Shown: piece by piece, positions 1 through 6,176 of the stretch | Layout of the letters: the number at the start of each line of letters is the position of its first letter | How positions within the stretch are numbered: position 1 is the stretch's first letter | NCBI GenBank assembly: GCA_023267415.1 | Contig: JAHFNM010000014.1 | Location: forward strand, 1-19,712 | Reading direction: 5' to 3' | DNA from: Candidatus Nomurabacteria bacterium | GTDB lineage: Bacteria > Patescibacteriota > Minisyncoccia > Phycocordibacterales > UBA9973 | Length of the DNA stretch: 19,712 nucleotides | Made by a program: the position numbers and the translations under genes | The notes under the pieces: generated by a model | What the model saw: the letters and a program-made list of their open reading frames with translations, nothing else | The model's database searches: none | What the model was told of the DNA's origin: nothing

Positions 1-412
1 CCTTCTTCGCTTCAATGAATATTTTGGCTATCATGGCGGTCGTCGTCGTCTTGCCATGTGTGCCAGAAACAGCGATCGTATATTTGCCTCCGGTCACAAT
101 ATGAAGCATTTCGGGATAACTTTTTACAGGAATGCCGGACGCAAATATTTTTTCCGTGAGCGCGGGATCGTAGTGTTTGATGGCAATGGTATAGACGATG
201 AGATCAGCGTCGGCAGGAATGAGGTCAAAATTCTGTCCGATTGAAACAGTCGCGCCGAGTGCGCGCAATTCGCGAGTCACTTCCCCTTCCGACATGTCCG
301 ACCCGTGCACTTCCTTTCCTTCAATAAGCATCATTCGAGCGATAGCCGAAATGCCGATGCCGCCGATGCCGACAAAAAATACTTTTTTGATTGTTGAGAG
401 ATTGATATCCAT
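1..412 (-). CDS. murC: UDP-N-acetylmuramate--L-alanine ligase, N-terminal part (3' end outside window)
   Basis: MurC is the cytoplasmic ATP-dependent ligase that adds L-Ala to UDP-MurNAc, the first amino-acid step of peptidoglycan precursor synthesis. The reverse strand from the ATG at 412 reads open for 137 codons to the window edge. Visible are the N-terminal Rossmann motif FVGIGGIGISAIARMM (residues 13-28), GSDM (37-40), and the Mur-ligase P-loop VSGTHGKTTTTAM (115-127). The GTHGKTT form is typical of MurC rather than MurD/E/F. The start ATG overlaps the pgeF stop by one base (TAATG), so translation is probably coupled to pgeF. The central and C-terminal ligase domains lie beyond base 1, so completeness cannot be judged. 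Confidence 0.95.
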   Translation of the reverse strand, partial: MDINLSTIKKVFFVGIGGIGISAIARMMLIEGKEVHGSDMSEGEVTRELRALGATVSIGQNFDLIPADADLIVYTIAIKHYDPALTEKIFASGIPVKSYPEMLHIVTGGKYTIAVSGTHGKTTTTAMIAKIFIEAKK

Positions 413-1020
413 TATTGAAAAAATTGTACCACTGTCATAAACCCTTTCGACTCTTTATCTCTCCGATGGCTCGGCAATGAAAGGTCGGCTCCGGTGTCGC
501 GAGTATCGAACACAGCATGCTCCGGAAGAAGAGCCGCGATGGCATTTTGAAAATCGAACATGATCTTCCCTCCGTCTTCCCGGATATGCTCGCCTGCCCC
601 GGCCTTTTGCATCAGCGCATCATAGCAAAAATCCTTCTGTATTTCGAATGAGTGCAGAAATGGCCCGACATACACAGTCACCTCCTTGGGATCAAAATGG
701 GCGAGCGTCTTTTCAAGCAGCCCCAGAGCATACCCCTGCCATCCTATGTGCGCTATAGCGATCTTCTCTCCGTCGCTAAAGCAGATCGGGGCGCAGTCGC
801 GCGTACGGATTGCAAGCGATAGAGTGCGATTGTCGCACACGGCCGCGTCGGTATCTTTGAGCGACTCATCACCGGAATGGATCTCAACGAGTTCGGCACC
901 GCGGGCCAGATCAAGGACACGAAGCGATTCGTCGGCAATCCCGGGATAGGGATATATGCCAATCTTGAGAGTATTCCCTACTGAAAAAATCTTTCCGTTC
1001 TTGCTCGTTATCGTATTCAT
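412..1020 (-). CDS. pgeF: YfiH/laccase-domain protein, peptidoglycan editing factor
   Basis: 202 aa, slightly short for the YfiH/YlmD (DUF152, 'polyphenol oxidase') family of about 240 aa; the shortfall is at the N-terminus. The conserved metal-site residues are visible in order: His48 (VEIHSGDE), Cys76 (RTRDCAPICF) and His91 (IAHIGWQG), followed by VYVGPFLHSFEI and a C-terminal SHRRDKESKGFMTVV matching the family's end motif. Known for the family: E. coli YfiH/PgeF keeps peptidoglycan composition correct by countering wrong amino acids (such as L-Ser) added by MurC; homologues also have purine nucleoside phosphorylase/deaminase activity. Here it sits between murD (4-base ATGA overlap) and murC (1-base overlap). 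That context supports the wall-editing role over the nucleoside role. Confidence 0.88.
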   Translation of the reverse strand: MNTITSKNGKIFSVGNTLKIGIYPYPGIADESLRVLDLARGAELVEIHSGDESLKDTDAAVCDNRTLSLAIRTRDCAPICFSDGEKIAIAHIGWQGYALGLLEKTLAHFDPKEVTVYVGPFLHSFEIQKDFCYDALMQKAGAGEHIREDGGKIMFDFQNAIAALLPEHAVFDTRDTGADLSLPSHRRDKESKGFMTVVQFFQ

Positions 1021-2324
1021 TTCAATTTCTTCACCAGCGCCAAAAACTGATCGTTCCGATCGTACTCGTTCACAAAGAGTCCAAATGAAGCGAATGCCGG
1101 AGAAAACAGAACGATATCACCCTTCTCGGCCGATGCGAGAGCCGTGTCGAGTGCTTCCTTAAGCGATGCTGCGCGGTAAAAATCCTGGTTTTCAATCTTG
1201 TCGCTTCCCGAACCAGGAAGAAGGATCACTGTATGTGCGCATGCTTCTGCGGTCTTTAATAGTTCTTTCGTATCGAGATTCTTGTCTGCACCGCCCATGA
1301 TAAGCACGGTCTGCTTTTTGGGAAATGACTTAAGCGCGGCGACCGCAGCCTCGGGAGTGGTTGCGTTGTTGTCATTGTAAATCTGTATTCCGCGAATCGT
1401 TTTGAGGAGTTGCAGGCGTCCTTCGACAGCTGTAAAACTCTCTACACCTGATTTGATTTTGGCGAGCGGAAGCTTGAGTGCGCGAGCCGCGGAGACGGCG
1501 AGCGCAATATTTTCTCTATTGTGTTCACCTGGAAGTGGAAGCTTCCAGGACTTCGGGATATCGCGCGCGCTCGCGATGACGAGCGCGCCTTTGAATGACT
1601 TAGGAATTTTCTTCGCGATCCCCGCACCCACAACAAGCGTATCTTCGGGTTTTTGGTATTTGAAAATGTTTGCTTTGTCGGCAAAATATGCCTTGCGGTC
1701 ATATTTATAATAATTCATATGATCGTCTAGAAAATTGGTGAACACGGAAACATTCGGTGAGATCTTCTGCTCGCCAAATCCCTGCAATTGCCAGCTCGAA
1801 AGCTCAAGCACGACATAATCACCAGGCTTGGCTTTCTTGAGCAATGCGAGCGTGGCCACGCCCCGGATATTTCCACCAAGATGTACACGCTTGCCAGCTG
1901 TTTTTAAAATATGATAGATGAGCGATGTAGTAGTCGTCTTTCCGCGAGTTCCCGTCACTCCGATGATCTTCACACCTTTCGGTGCGAAAGAAACAAAGAG
2001 CTCATCATCCATGCGAATCGGGATCCCACTTTTTCGTGCATGGGCGATATATGGCGAATCGAGTGATACCCCCTGGGCCTTAAGGACGATATCGCAATTT
2101 TCAAAATCGCTCATATCATGACGCCCGAGCACGAGTCGAACATTCTTGAATTTTTTCAGGACAGCCACAGAAGGAGCGAGCGCCTTGGCATCTTTGAGAT
2201 CAGTGACTGTTACCTGTGCGCCACACTCAGCCAAAAACACCGTATCTCCCAAGCCTTTGCCGAGAAGGCCCAGGCCGAGCACGGTCACCTTTTTGCCCTT
2301 AAAATATGCCTTGGCTTCTTTCAT
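1017..2324 (-). CDS. murD: UDP-N-acetylmuramoyl-L-alanine--D-glutamate ligase
   Basis: 435 aa, normal MurD length. MurD adds D-Glu to UDP-MurNAc-L-Ala in the cytoplasm. Seen: N-terminal Rossmann segment VTVLGLGLLGKG (13-24), P-loop VTGTRGKTTTTSL (123-135), VLELSSWQLQGF (172-183), NFLDDHMNYY (197-206), YFADKANIF with the candidate carbamylated Lys217, and the C-terminal block YNDNNATTPEAAVAAL and IMGGADKNLD, which resembles MurD more than MurC, E or F. The D-Glu substrate would come from MurI, encoded just upstream. The start ATG at 2324 has no Shine-Dalgarno; a TATGCT hexamer 11 bases upstream could be a -10 giving a 4-5 base leader. The stop overlaps the pgeF start (ATGA). The intergenic palindromes at 2353-2459 separate it from murI. 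Confidence 0.95.
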   Translation of the reverse strand: MKEAKAYFKGKKVTVLGLGLLGKGLGDTVFLAECGAQVTVTDLKDAKALAPSVAVLKKFKNVRLVLGRHDMSDFENCDIVLKAQGVSLDSPYIAHARKSGIPIRMDDELFVSFAPKGVKIIGVTGTRGKTTTTSLIYHILKTAGKRVHLGGNIRGVATLALLKKAKPGDYVVLELSSWQLQGFGEQKISPNVSVFTNFLDDHMNYYKYDRKAYFADKANIFKYQKPEDTLVVGAGIAKKIPKSFKGALVIASARDIPKSWKLPLPGEHNRENIALAVSAARALKLPLAKIKSGVESFTAVEGRLQLLKTIRGIQIYNDNNATTPEAAVAALKSFPKKQTVLIMGGADKNLDTKELLKTAEACAHTVILLPGSGSDKIENQDFYRAASLKEALDTALASAEKGDIVLFSPAFASFGLFVNEYDRNDQFLALVKKLK

Positions 2325-2352
2325 ATCGCAATTCTAGCATACCCGCCCGTGT

Positions 2353-2383
2353 TGTCATTCCGGCCTCCGAGCCGGAATCCAGG
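2353..2383. repeat. Small palindrome with conserved flanks, copy 1
   Basis: An 8-bp perfect stem (ATTCCGGC 2357-2364, GCCGGAAT 2371-2378) with loop CTCCGA. Read on the minus strand it is CCTGG + stem + loop + stem + GACA, the same frame as copy 3 at 12817-12846. It lies between murI and murD, facing copy 2 in inverted orientation. No U-tract follows, so a classic terminator is unlikely. Confidence 0.75.
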
Positions 2384-2403
2384 CTAATGAACTAAATATA
2401 AAA

Positions 2404-2459
2404 CCTGGATCCTGAAGCTCCAAGAGTGATTTTGCTAAATCACAAGTTCAGGATGACCA
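2404..2459. repeat. Small palindrome with conserved flanks, copy 2 (nested hairpin)
   Basis: Outer perfect 8-bp stem ATCCTGAA (2409-2416) / TTCAGGAT (2447-2454), with an inner perfect 7-bp stem GTGATTT / AAATCAC (2426-2443) and TGCT loop. It is flanked by CCTGG and GACCA, as in copies 1 and 3, although the stem sequence is different. Confidence 0.75.
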
Positions 2460-2466
2460 TCGAAGA

Positions 2467-3264
2467 CTACCGTTCGATGGTCACTTTCTTGATTTGAATG
2501 TCTTTTCCAAACCATTTATTGGCGAGTTTTTTGAGCATGGGAGTGATGTCGGTAACATAGAATGCCCGGGTTCCCTTCTTTGAAAGCTTTGATGCAATTT
2601 CAGGATGGCGAGCAAGATACTCTTTGGTCTTTTTTGGCACGACAGTATCTTGAGAAAGAATCACCACACCTTTTGGGAGTAATTTTTTGAATTCATTTTT
2701 TACAATACCGTAATGGGTACAACCTAGGAGCAGCGCATCAATTTTTTTGGAATTGAAGTATTTAAGATAGTCGGCAAGGACAGGGCGCATATGTGCGATA
2801 TCACCTGATTCGATGAATGGCACGAGAAGCGGAGTGGCGAGCGAAAAAATCTTCGATTTTTTCGCTCGCTTTTTGAATTCTCGTTCATATGCACCCGATG
2901 ACACTGTCGCACTTGTCGCCACAAGACCCACGCGCGAATAACCTGCACAGGCTTCAGCCATTGGCACTATCATGCCGAGCACGTTCCGCCCCGGATATTT
3001 TTTATGAAGGTAATTCTGCTGAAGCTCGCGTAATGCCTCTGCTGATGCGGTGTTGCATGCCACAATGATGAGCGCGCAATCTTTGGCAAAAAGAAAATCC
3101 ACGCCTTCCTTGAGGAATTCGTAGATCGTCTCGTGGCTCCGCGAGCCGTATGGCAGGCGCTTGGTATCGCCAAGATAGACATAGTCATACTCGGGCAATA
3201 CTTTCGCAATAGCCGAGAGTGTGAATAGTCCGCCAAGCCCTGAATCGAATATGCCGATCTTCAT
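2467..3264 (-). CDS. murI: Glutamate racemase
   Basis: 265 aa, full family length. MurI converts L-Glu to D-Glu in the cytoplasm, supplying the substrate of MurD encoded next downstream. Seen: IFDSGLGG (5-12) with Asp7 and Ser8, LGDTKRLPYGSRS (31-43), the first catalytic cysteine in IVACNTASA (Cys70) and the second in LLGCTHYG (Cys182, His184). The two-cysteine pattern is the hallmark of the racemase, and both are intact. The ATG at 3264 matches the usual N-terminus. There is no Shine-Dalgarno; a TATACT -10 lies exactly 6 bases upstream, suggesting a leaderless mRNA. It heads the murI-murD-pgeF-murC group, although the 142-base gap with palindromes before murD may allow separate transcription. 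Confidence 0.95.
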   Translation of the reverse strand: MKIGIFDSGLGGLFTLSAIAKVLPEYDYVYLGDTKRLPYGSRSHETIYEFLKEGVDFLFAKDCALIIVACNTASAEALRELQQNYLHKKYPGRNVLGMIVPMAEACAGYSRVGLVATSATVSSGAYEREFKKRAKKSKIFSLATPLLVPFIESGDIAHMRPVLADYLKYFNSKKIDALLLGCTHYGIVKNEFKKLLPKGVVILSQDTVVPKKTKEYLARHPEIASKLSKKGTRAFYVTDITPMLKKLANKWFGKDIQIKKVTIER

Positions 3265-3270
3265 GGCATT

Positions 3271-3298
3271 AGTATACGCACAGAATACTTAAAAACAA
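3271..3298 (-). promoter_or_regulatory. Predicted murI promoter (leaderless)
   Basis: On the minus strand TTGTTT (3298-3293), 16-base spacer, TATACT (3276-3271), then 6 bases and the murI ATG. The expected transcription start is at or next to the A of the start codon. Confidence 0.55.
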
Positions 3299-3308
3299 CG
3301 CCCAAGCA

Positions 3309-3344
3309 AAAGCACCCCTCGTCGTTAACGACGAGGGGTGCTTT
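3309..3344. terminator. Perfect 36-base palindromic terminator
   Basis: A perfect palindrome centred on GTTAAC (18-base arms, GC-rich core CACCCCTCGTCG) with A-runs on the left and T-runs on the right. On the minus strand it follows the stop of the two-TM gene (3353) and is followed by TTTT, so it can end that transcript just before the murI promoter. It is also symmetric enough to act on plus-strand transcripts. The lack of any loop bases is unusual. Confidence 0.8.
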
Positions 3345-3352
3345 CTTCGCAA

Positions 3353-3682
3353 TTATTTATTTCCAGATTCAGAATCCTTACAACCCCATCTCCAGCGAGG
3401 CTTCTCTCCTGTCGTGTAGCAGATGATTATCAAGAATACCGTAAGGATGTATGTCTGCGGAAAAAACTGCATGAGGAAATCCGAATTTGAAAATTCGTGA
3501 TTGTTGATATATCTGGTGTTTGCAAACAAGACAAATACATACATAAGGATGATTGCCCATCCCTGCCATGTCACCGGGTACCATCCCCAGCCAAATCGTT
3601 TTGCCCTAAACCACAAAGGATTTTGTGGTCGAGCGTCCGGTTCTATCGGACCAGCACTAAACCAAGATTTTTTGTTTTCCAT
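3353..3682 (-). CDS. Small two-TM membrane protein of unknown function
   Basis: 109 aa. I do not recognise a named family with certainty. The N-terminal half is aromatic-rich (NPLWFRAKRFGWGWYPVTWQ, about residues 21-40), followed by a TM helix (about 41-55, WAIILMYVFVLFAN), a short polar loop, a second TM helix (about 75-91) and a basic tail GEKPRWRWG. The layout suggests an inner-membrane protein with both ends on the same side. The FRAKRFGWGWYPVTWQGW stretch recalls small conserved membrane proteins of Parcubacteria (from memory, not checked). It is downstream of the DUF1761 gene and ends at a strong palindromic terminator. A TATAAA only 3 bases before the ATG is badly spaced for its own promoter, so co-transcription with the upstream gene is possible. 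Confidence 0.7.
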   Translation of the reverse strand: MENKKSWFSAGPIEPDARPQNPLWFRAKRFGWGWYPVTWQGWAIILMYVFVLFANTRYINNHEFSNSDFLMQFFPQTYILTVFLIIICYTTGEKPRWRWGCKDSESGNK

Positions 3683-3696
3683 AAATTTATACTGGT

Positions 3697-3747
3697 TAGA
3701 ACTTTTGTAAACGAACGCAATTTGATGTGTCGTTTACGGAAGTTCTA
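3697..3747. repeat. 18-bp inverted repeat between the DUF1761 and two-TM genes
   Basis: Arms 3697-3714 and 3730-3747 pair at 16 of 18 positions. In plus-strand RNA the two exceptions are G-U wobbles, so the stem is continuous; in minus-strand RNA they are A-C mismatches. The loop is 15 bases. The right arm contains the stop codon (TAG) of the DUF1761 gene. It could act as a terminator or processing hairpin, but no U-tract follows. Confidence 0.7.
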
Positions 3748-4161
3748 GAGCCAGGTTCCAAGAATAAACCCAAACACAACAAGACACACCAGCTGGAAAC
3801 CTGCCTGAATGAGAAAGCGAGTCCAAGCCACTTTTTTTGAATCGTTGTTCCACATTGACGAACCGGCAACCGTCGGAAGAACGAATCCAGCCCAGACCCA
3901 AAGGGCACTCTTGATGCCAACCAATCCGCTTGCCCCAGTGAGATGCGAAAGCACGTAAAGCTGCACGAGGGTCAGGAGCAATTGTACAAAGTACAACGGC
4001 ATAGCCTTTTTCTGCATTTCCTTGCGCTTTTCTGCATCCATGTCGGTCGCTCCGCAAATGCGCATCCACGCCTTGCCGAACAACGGCCCATACCAAATAC
4101 TGCCCAGCACGAGCGAAAGTATTCCGGCCCCTATGATAACCAACCAATAGTGTGTAGTCAT
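3745..4161 (-). CDS. DUF1761 family membrane protein
   Basis: 138 aa, normal length for DUF1761 (small integral membrane proteins of unknown function). The N-terminal TM segment ends in the family signature LGSIWYGPLFGKAWMR (about 19-34), followed by a short charged helix (DAEKRKEMQKK) and three further TM stretches (about 55-75, 83-101 and 113-138). The protein ends abruptly in FGFILGTWL. It follows msrB by 42 bases on the same strand. The msrB stop overlaps a TATAAT (4208-4203) that might serve as its -10, but no good -35 was found. The overlapping ORF in another frame (3734-4147) is a shadow: it lacks TM character and family motifs. Confidence 0.85.
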   Translation of the reverse strand: MTTHYWLVIIGAGILSLVLGSIWYGPLFGKAWMRICGATDMDAEKRKEMQKKAMPLYFVQLLLTLVQLYVLSHLTGASGLVGIKSALWVWAGFVLPTVAGSSMWNNDSKKVAWTRFLIQAGFQLVCLVVFGFILGTWL

Positions 4162-4203
4162 ACTAAAGTTCTATTTATAATTTAATTAATAAAGACTGAT
4201 GTA

Positions 4204-4596
4204 TTATACCTCATCTTTTTTCAAATCAAGAGAACAGGAATTCACGCAAAAATGTTTTCCAGTGGGAGCATCCATATCGTCAAATATATGACCAAGATGC
4301 GATTTACACTTTGCACACACTACTTCGATTCGATGCATTCCGAGACTGGTATCATCGACATACTCGACAGCACCAGGAATCGCTTGATCAAAGCTTGGCC
4401 AACCGGCAAGCCCCGGAGTATCGGAATGATATTTTGCATCAGAAGAAAACAACTCACTGCCGCAGATTTTGCAATTGTATGTTCCTTTGGCCGTCTCTGT
4501 ATAATACTTGTTTGTAAATGGTGTTTCCGTTCCTTTTTCCTGCGTCACGGCATACTCCTCAGCAGTCAATTTATTTTTTAGTTCGTCTTTATTCAT
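4204..4596 (-). CDS. msrB: Peptide-methionine (R)-S-oxide reductase
   Basis: 130 aa, full-length single-domain MsrB, which reduces Met-R-sulfoxide in proteins using thioredoxin-type electrons. Seen: LTAEEYAVTQEKGTETPFTNKY at the N-terminus (10-31), the two zinc-binding CxxC pairs (Cys42/Cys45 in NCKICG and Cys94/Cys97 in CAKCKSHLGH), GWPSF (65-69), and the catalytic cysteine Cys117 in HFCVNSCSL. The usual cysteine or threonine of the SG(C/T)GWPSF segment is Ala here (GLAGWPSF). An additional Cys121 lies four residues after the catalytic one and could take over as resolving residue (inference). A TATGAT hexamer preceded by TGA lies exactly 6 bases before the ATG, so the mRNA is probably leaderless. 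It is downstream of ndh; both are redox genes. Confidence 0.94.
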   Translation of the reverse strand: MNKDELKNKLTAEEYAVTQEKGTETPFTNKYYTETAKGTYNCKICGSELFSSDAKYHSDTPGLAGWPSFDQAIPGAVEYVDDTSLGMHRIEVVCAKCKSHLGHIFDDMDAPTGKHFCVNSCSLDLKKDEV

Positions 4597-4602
4597 ACTA
4601 AA

Positions 4603-4611
4603 ATCATATCA
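4603..4611 (-). promoter_or_regulatory. Predicted msrB extended -10 promoter (leaderless)
   Basis: Minus strand TGA-TATGAT (4611-4603), then TTTAGT and the ATG at 4596. The TGn extension can compensate for the absence of a recognisable -35. It directly abuts the repeat shared with the htpX upstream region. Confidence 0.5.
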
Positions 4612-4636
4612 TGTTCTCGTTACCCACTAGAGGGGT

Positions 4637-4659
4637 GCCGGTATGATTACATTCTCGTT
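4637..4659. repeat. 23-base dispersed repeat, copy at ndh 3' end
   Basis: Matches 12762-12784 at 21 of 23 positions (transitions only: T/C at position 8 and A/G at position 15). Here it encodes the last codons of ndh (T-R-M-stop) and continues into the ndh-msrB gap. The 10-base piece TTCTCGTTAC occurs again at 4613-4622. Confidence 0.7.
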
Positions 4660-5891
4660 ACATCTCTCGGAAAAAAGAGGTGGATCGTCCAATCGACTGC
4701 GATCTTTATCTTCTTGGACCAGGAGATGAATTTGAAGAGATATATCGTACGCCAGATGAACCAGGCGAATTTGCCGTACAAATTGACAGTGCCGATGGTT
4801 CCTGCCGCCTCCCATTGACCAAGAGAGACCAGCGTACCTTTGGTTTTGTATGCAAACGGTTCAAGTTCCTCTCCGGAAATATGCCGAGAGATATTCTTTC
4901 CTAGATGCATCGCTTCCGCCACAGCGATCTGCGCCAGCATTGGATACAGCACACCATCGACATCCGGCACATGGGCGACATCACCGAGCGCAAATATATC
5001 TGGGTGCCCAACCACTGAAAGACTCATATCAGTCATGATCCGTCCGCTTGCATCCTTGGGCAATTCTCCACCTTCCGTGTGCAGAGTGTTTGCGCGCACG
5101 CCGGCAGTCCAGATCACGCCCTTGGTATCGATAACGGTATTGTCAGCAAGGGTTACATGGTCTTCATCAACGTCGGTCACTTTTGCGTTCAGCATGACAA
5201 CGACGCCTTTTTTCTCCAAGCTCTTTTTGGCGCGCTCGCGAGTCTCCACAGAAAACGGTCCGAGCAATTCCTTTCCGCTATGCACCAATACGATATGCGC
5301 ACACTCGCCGGGAAAGAGGTGCTTGTAGTATTTTCGAAACGTATGTTTGCAGAACTCCGAAAGTTCGGCGGCAAATTCAACGCCTGTCGCTCCCCCGCCG
5401 ACAACGACGAAGGTGAGCATCTTTCTTCGGTCTTCCTTGTTCGTCTCGCGTGATGCCGCTTCGAAGCGTTCGATAATGTAGTCACGGATTGAAATTGCAT
5501 CGGAGAGATTCTTCAATACTTTCGAATATTTTTCTGCGCCGGGAGTATTGAAAAAATTCGTCGAGGCTCCGATGCCGACGACGAGCATATCGTACGGGCG
5601 GTTGCCATGATCGGTCACCACCTCCTTCTTGGCAAGGTCGACAGAAAAGACCGTAGCCTCCAGGAATTGGATCGGTGTCTTGTATATGATCTCACGGATC
5701 GATTCCACCACTTGGTGATGCCCAAGGCCGCCGGTGGCCACTTCATGGAGCATCGGTGTAAAGAGGAAATAATTCGTGCGGTTGATGATCGTTATCTCAA
5801 CAGACTCACCGCAGGATTTAAGAATCGACAGCGCGCTGTAGATGCCTGCAAATCCGGCACCGAGAATTACGATTTGTTTTTTTTGATTCAT
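4647..5891 (-). CDS. ndh: Type II NADH dehydrogenase (NDH-2), NAD(P)/FAD oxidoreductase
   Basis: 414 aa, normal NDH-2 length. The enzyme oxidises NADH on the cytoplasmic membrane face and passes electrons to a quinone without proton pumping. Seen: FAD-binding VILGAGFAGIYSA (8-20), FLFTPMLHEVATGGL (42-56), PYDMLVVGIGAS (99-110), the NADH-binding FVVVGGGATGVEFAAEL (161-177), IWTAGV, the second FAD motif DIFALGDVAHVPD, and a C-terminal aromatic/basic segment (about 375-405) that fits NDH-2 membrane attachment. The ATG at 5891 gives the family-typical 6-residue lead before the first Rossmann strand, yet it begins only one base after the tRNA-Leu 3' end. There is no room for a normal 5' UTR, so it is probably co-transcribed with the tRNA and released by tRNA processing. 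Its last codons fall in a dispersed repeat. Confidence 0.92.
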   Translation of the reverse strand: MNQKKQIVILGAGFAGIYSALSILKSCGESVEITIINRTNYFLFTPMLHEVATGGLGHHQVVESIREIIYKTPIQFLEATVFSVDLAKKEVVTDHGNRPYDMLVVGIGASTNFFNTPGAEKYSKVLKNLSDAISIRDYIIERFEAASRETNKEDRRKMLTFVVVGGGATGVEFAAELSEFCKHTFRKYYKHLFPGECAHIVLVHSGKELLGPFSVETRERAKKSLEKKGVVVMLNAKVTDVDEDHVTLADNTVIDTKGVIWTAGVRANTLHTEGGELPKDASGRIMTDMSLSVVGHPDIFALGDVAHVPDVDGVLYPMLAQIAVAEAMHLGKNISRHISGEELEPFAYKTKGTLVSLGQWEAAGTIGTVNLYGKFAWFIWRTIYLFKFISWSKKIKIAVDWTIHLFFPRDVTRM

Positions 5892-5892
5892 G

Positions 5893-5976
5893 TGCTGGGG
5901 AGGAGAATTGAACTCCTACGGCCTTTCGGCCACTAGCTTCTGAAGCTAGCGCGTCTACCAGTTTCGCCACCTCAGC
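5893..5976 (-). tRNA. tRNA-Leu(CAG)
   Basis: A class II tRNA of 84 bases including the discriminator. 5' acceptor GCTGAGG, D-arm GCGAAACTGGTAGACGC, anticodon arm CTAGC-TTCAGAA-GCTAG with anticodon CAG, variable arm GGCC-GAAA-GGCC with a GNRA loop, T-arm AGGAG-TTCAATT-CTCCT, 3' acceptor CCCCAGC, discriminator A. CCA is not encoded. The acceptor has an A5-C68 mismatch; all other pairs are Watson-Crick. The next base is C, and then the ndh ATG begins. Confidence 0.93.
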
Positions 5977-6008
5977 ATTGTATTATGGATTCTGAACCGA
6001 TCACGCAT

Positions 6009-6061
6009 AATTTTCTGCTGAAAATTTGCTCGATCCCGCCTCGCACCGTCGTGCTCCGGCT
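6009..6061 (-). repeat. tRNA-linked repeat element, Leu copy
   Basis: On the minus strand it starts AGCCGGAG, continues CGAGGCGGGATCGAG and ends in a perfect A/T hairpin AATTTTC-AGCA-GAAAATT (6009-6026). The same start, the CGAGGC(A/G)GG(G/A)TCG core and the AATTTT hairpin end occur at 10982-11063 beside tRNA-Ser. It is joined directly to the fold-back of the tRNA-Leu-like remnant. Confidence 0.6.
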
Positions 6062-6115
6062 CTGCATATTCACCCCGTGAACATGCAGCACGTATACCAG
6101 TTCCGCCACGCGCCC
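6062..6115 (-). pseudogene. tRNA-Leu-like remnant with fold-back (not a functional tRNA)
   Basis: The minus strand reads like the 5' half of a class II tRNA: acceptor strand GGGCGCG, TG, then D-arm GCGGAACTGGTATACGT. Where a 7-base anticodon loop should be, there is a 12-bp fold-back (6062-6073 against 6077-6088, 11 of 12 identical, loop of three bases). No matching 3' acceptor strand (CGCGCCC) or closed T-arm is found downstream; instead the sequence runs into the repeat element. Interpreted as a broken tRNA gene; it could instead be a tRNA-derived repeat. Confidence 0.5.
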
Positions 6116-6176
6116 GTGCAACCATGGTACGTTACCATATTTTAAGCTGACTTTCGACCCTCAGGTCGTTTAAGGA

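Noticed and set aside
3734..4147. Overlapping 137-aa ORF opposite in frame to the DUF1761 gene
   Set aside because: No family motif or TM pattern; the DUF1761 frame explains the region fully.
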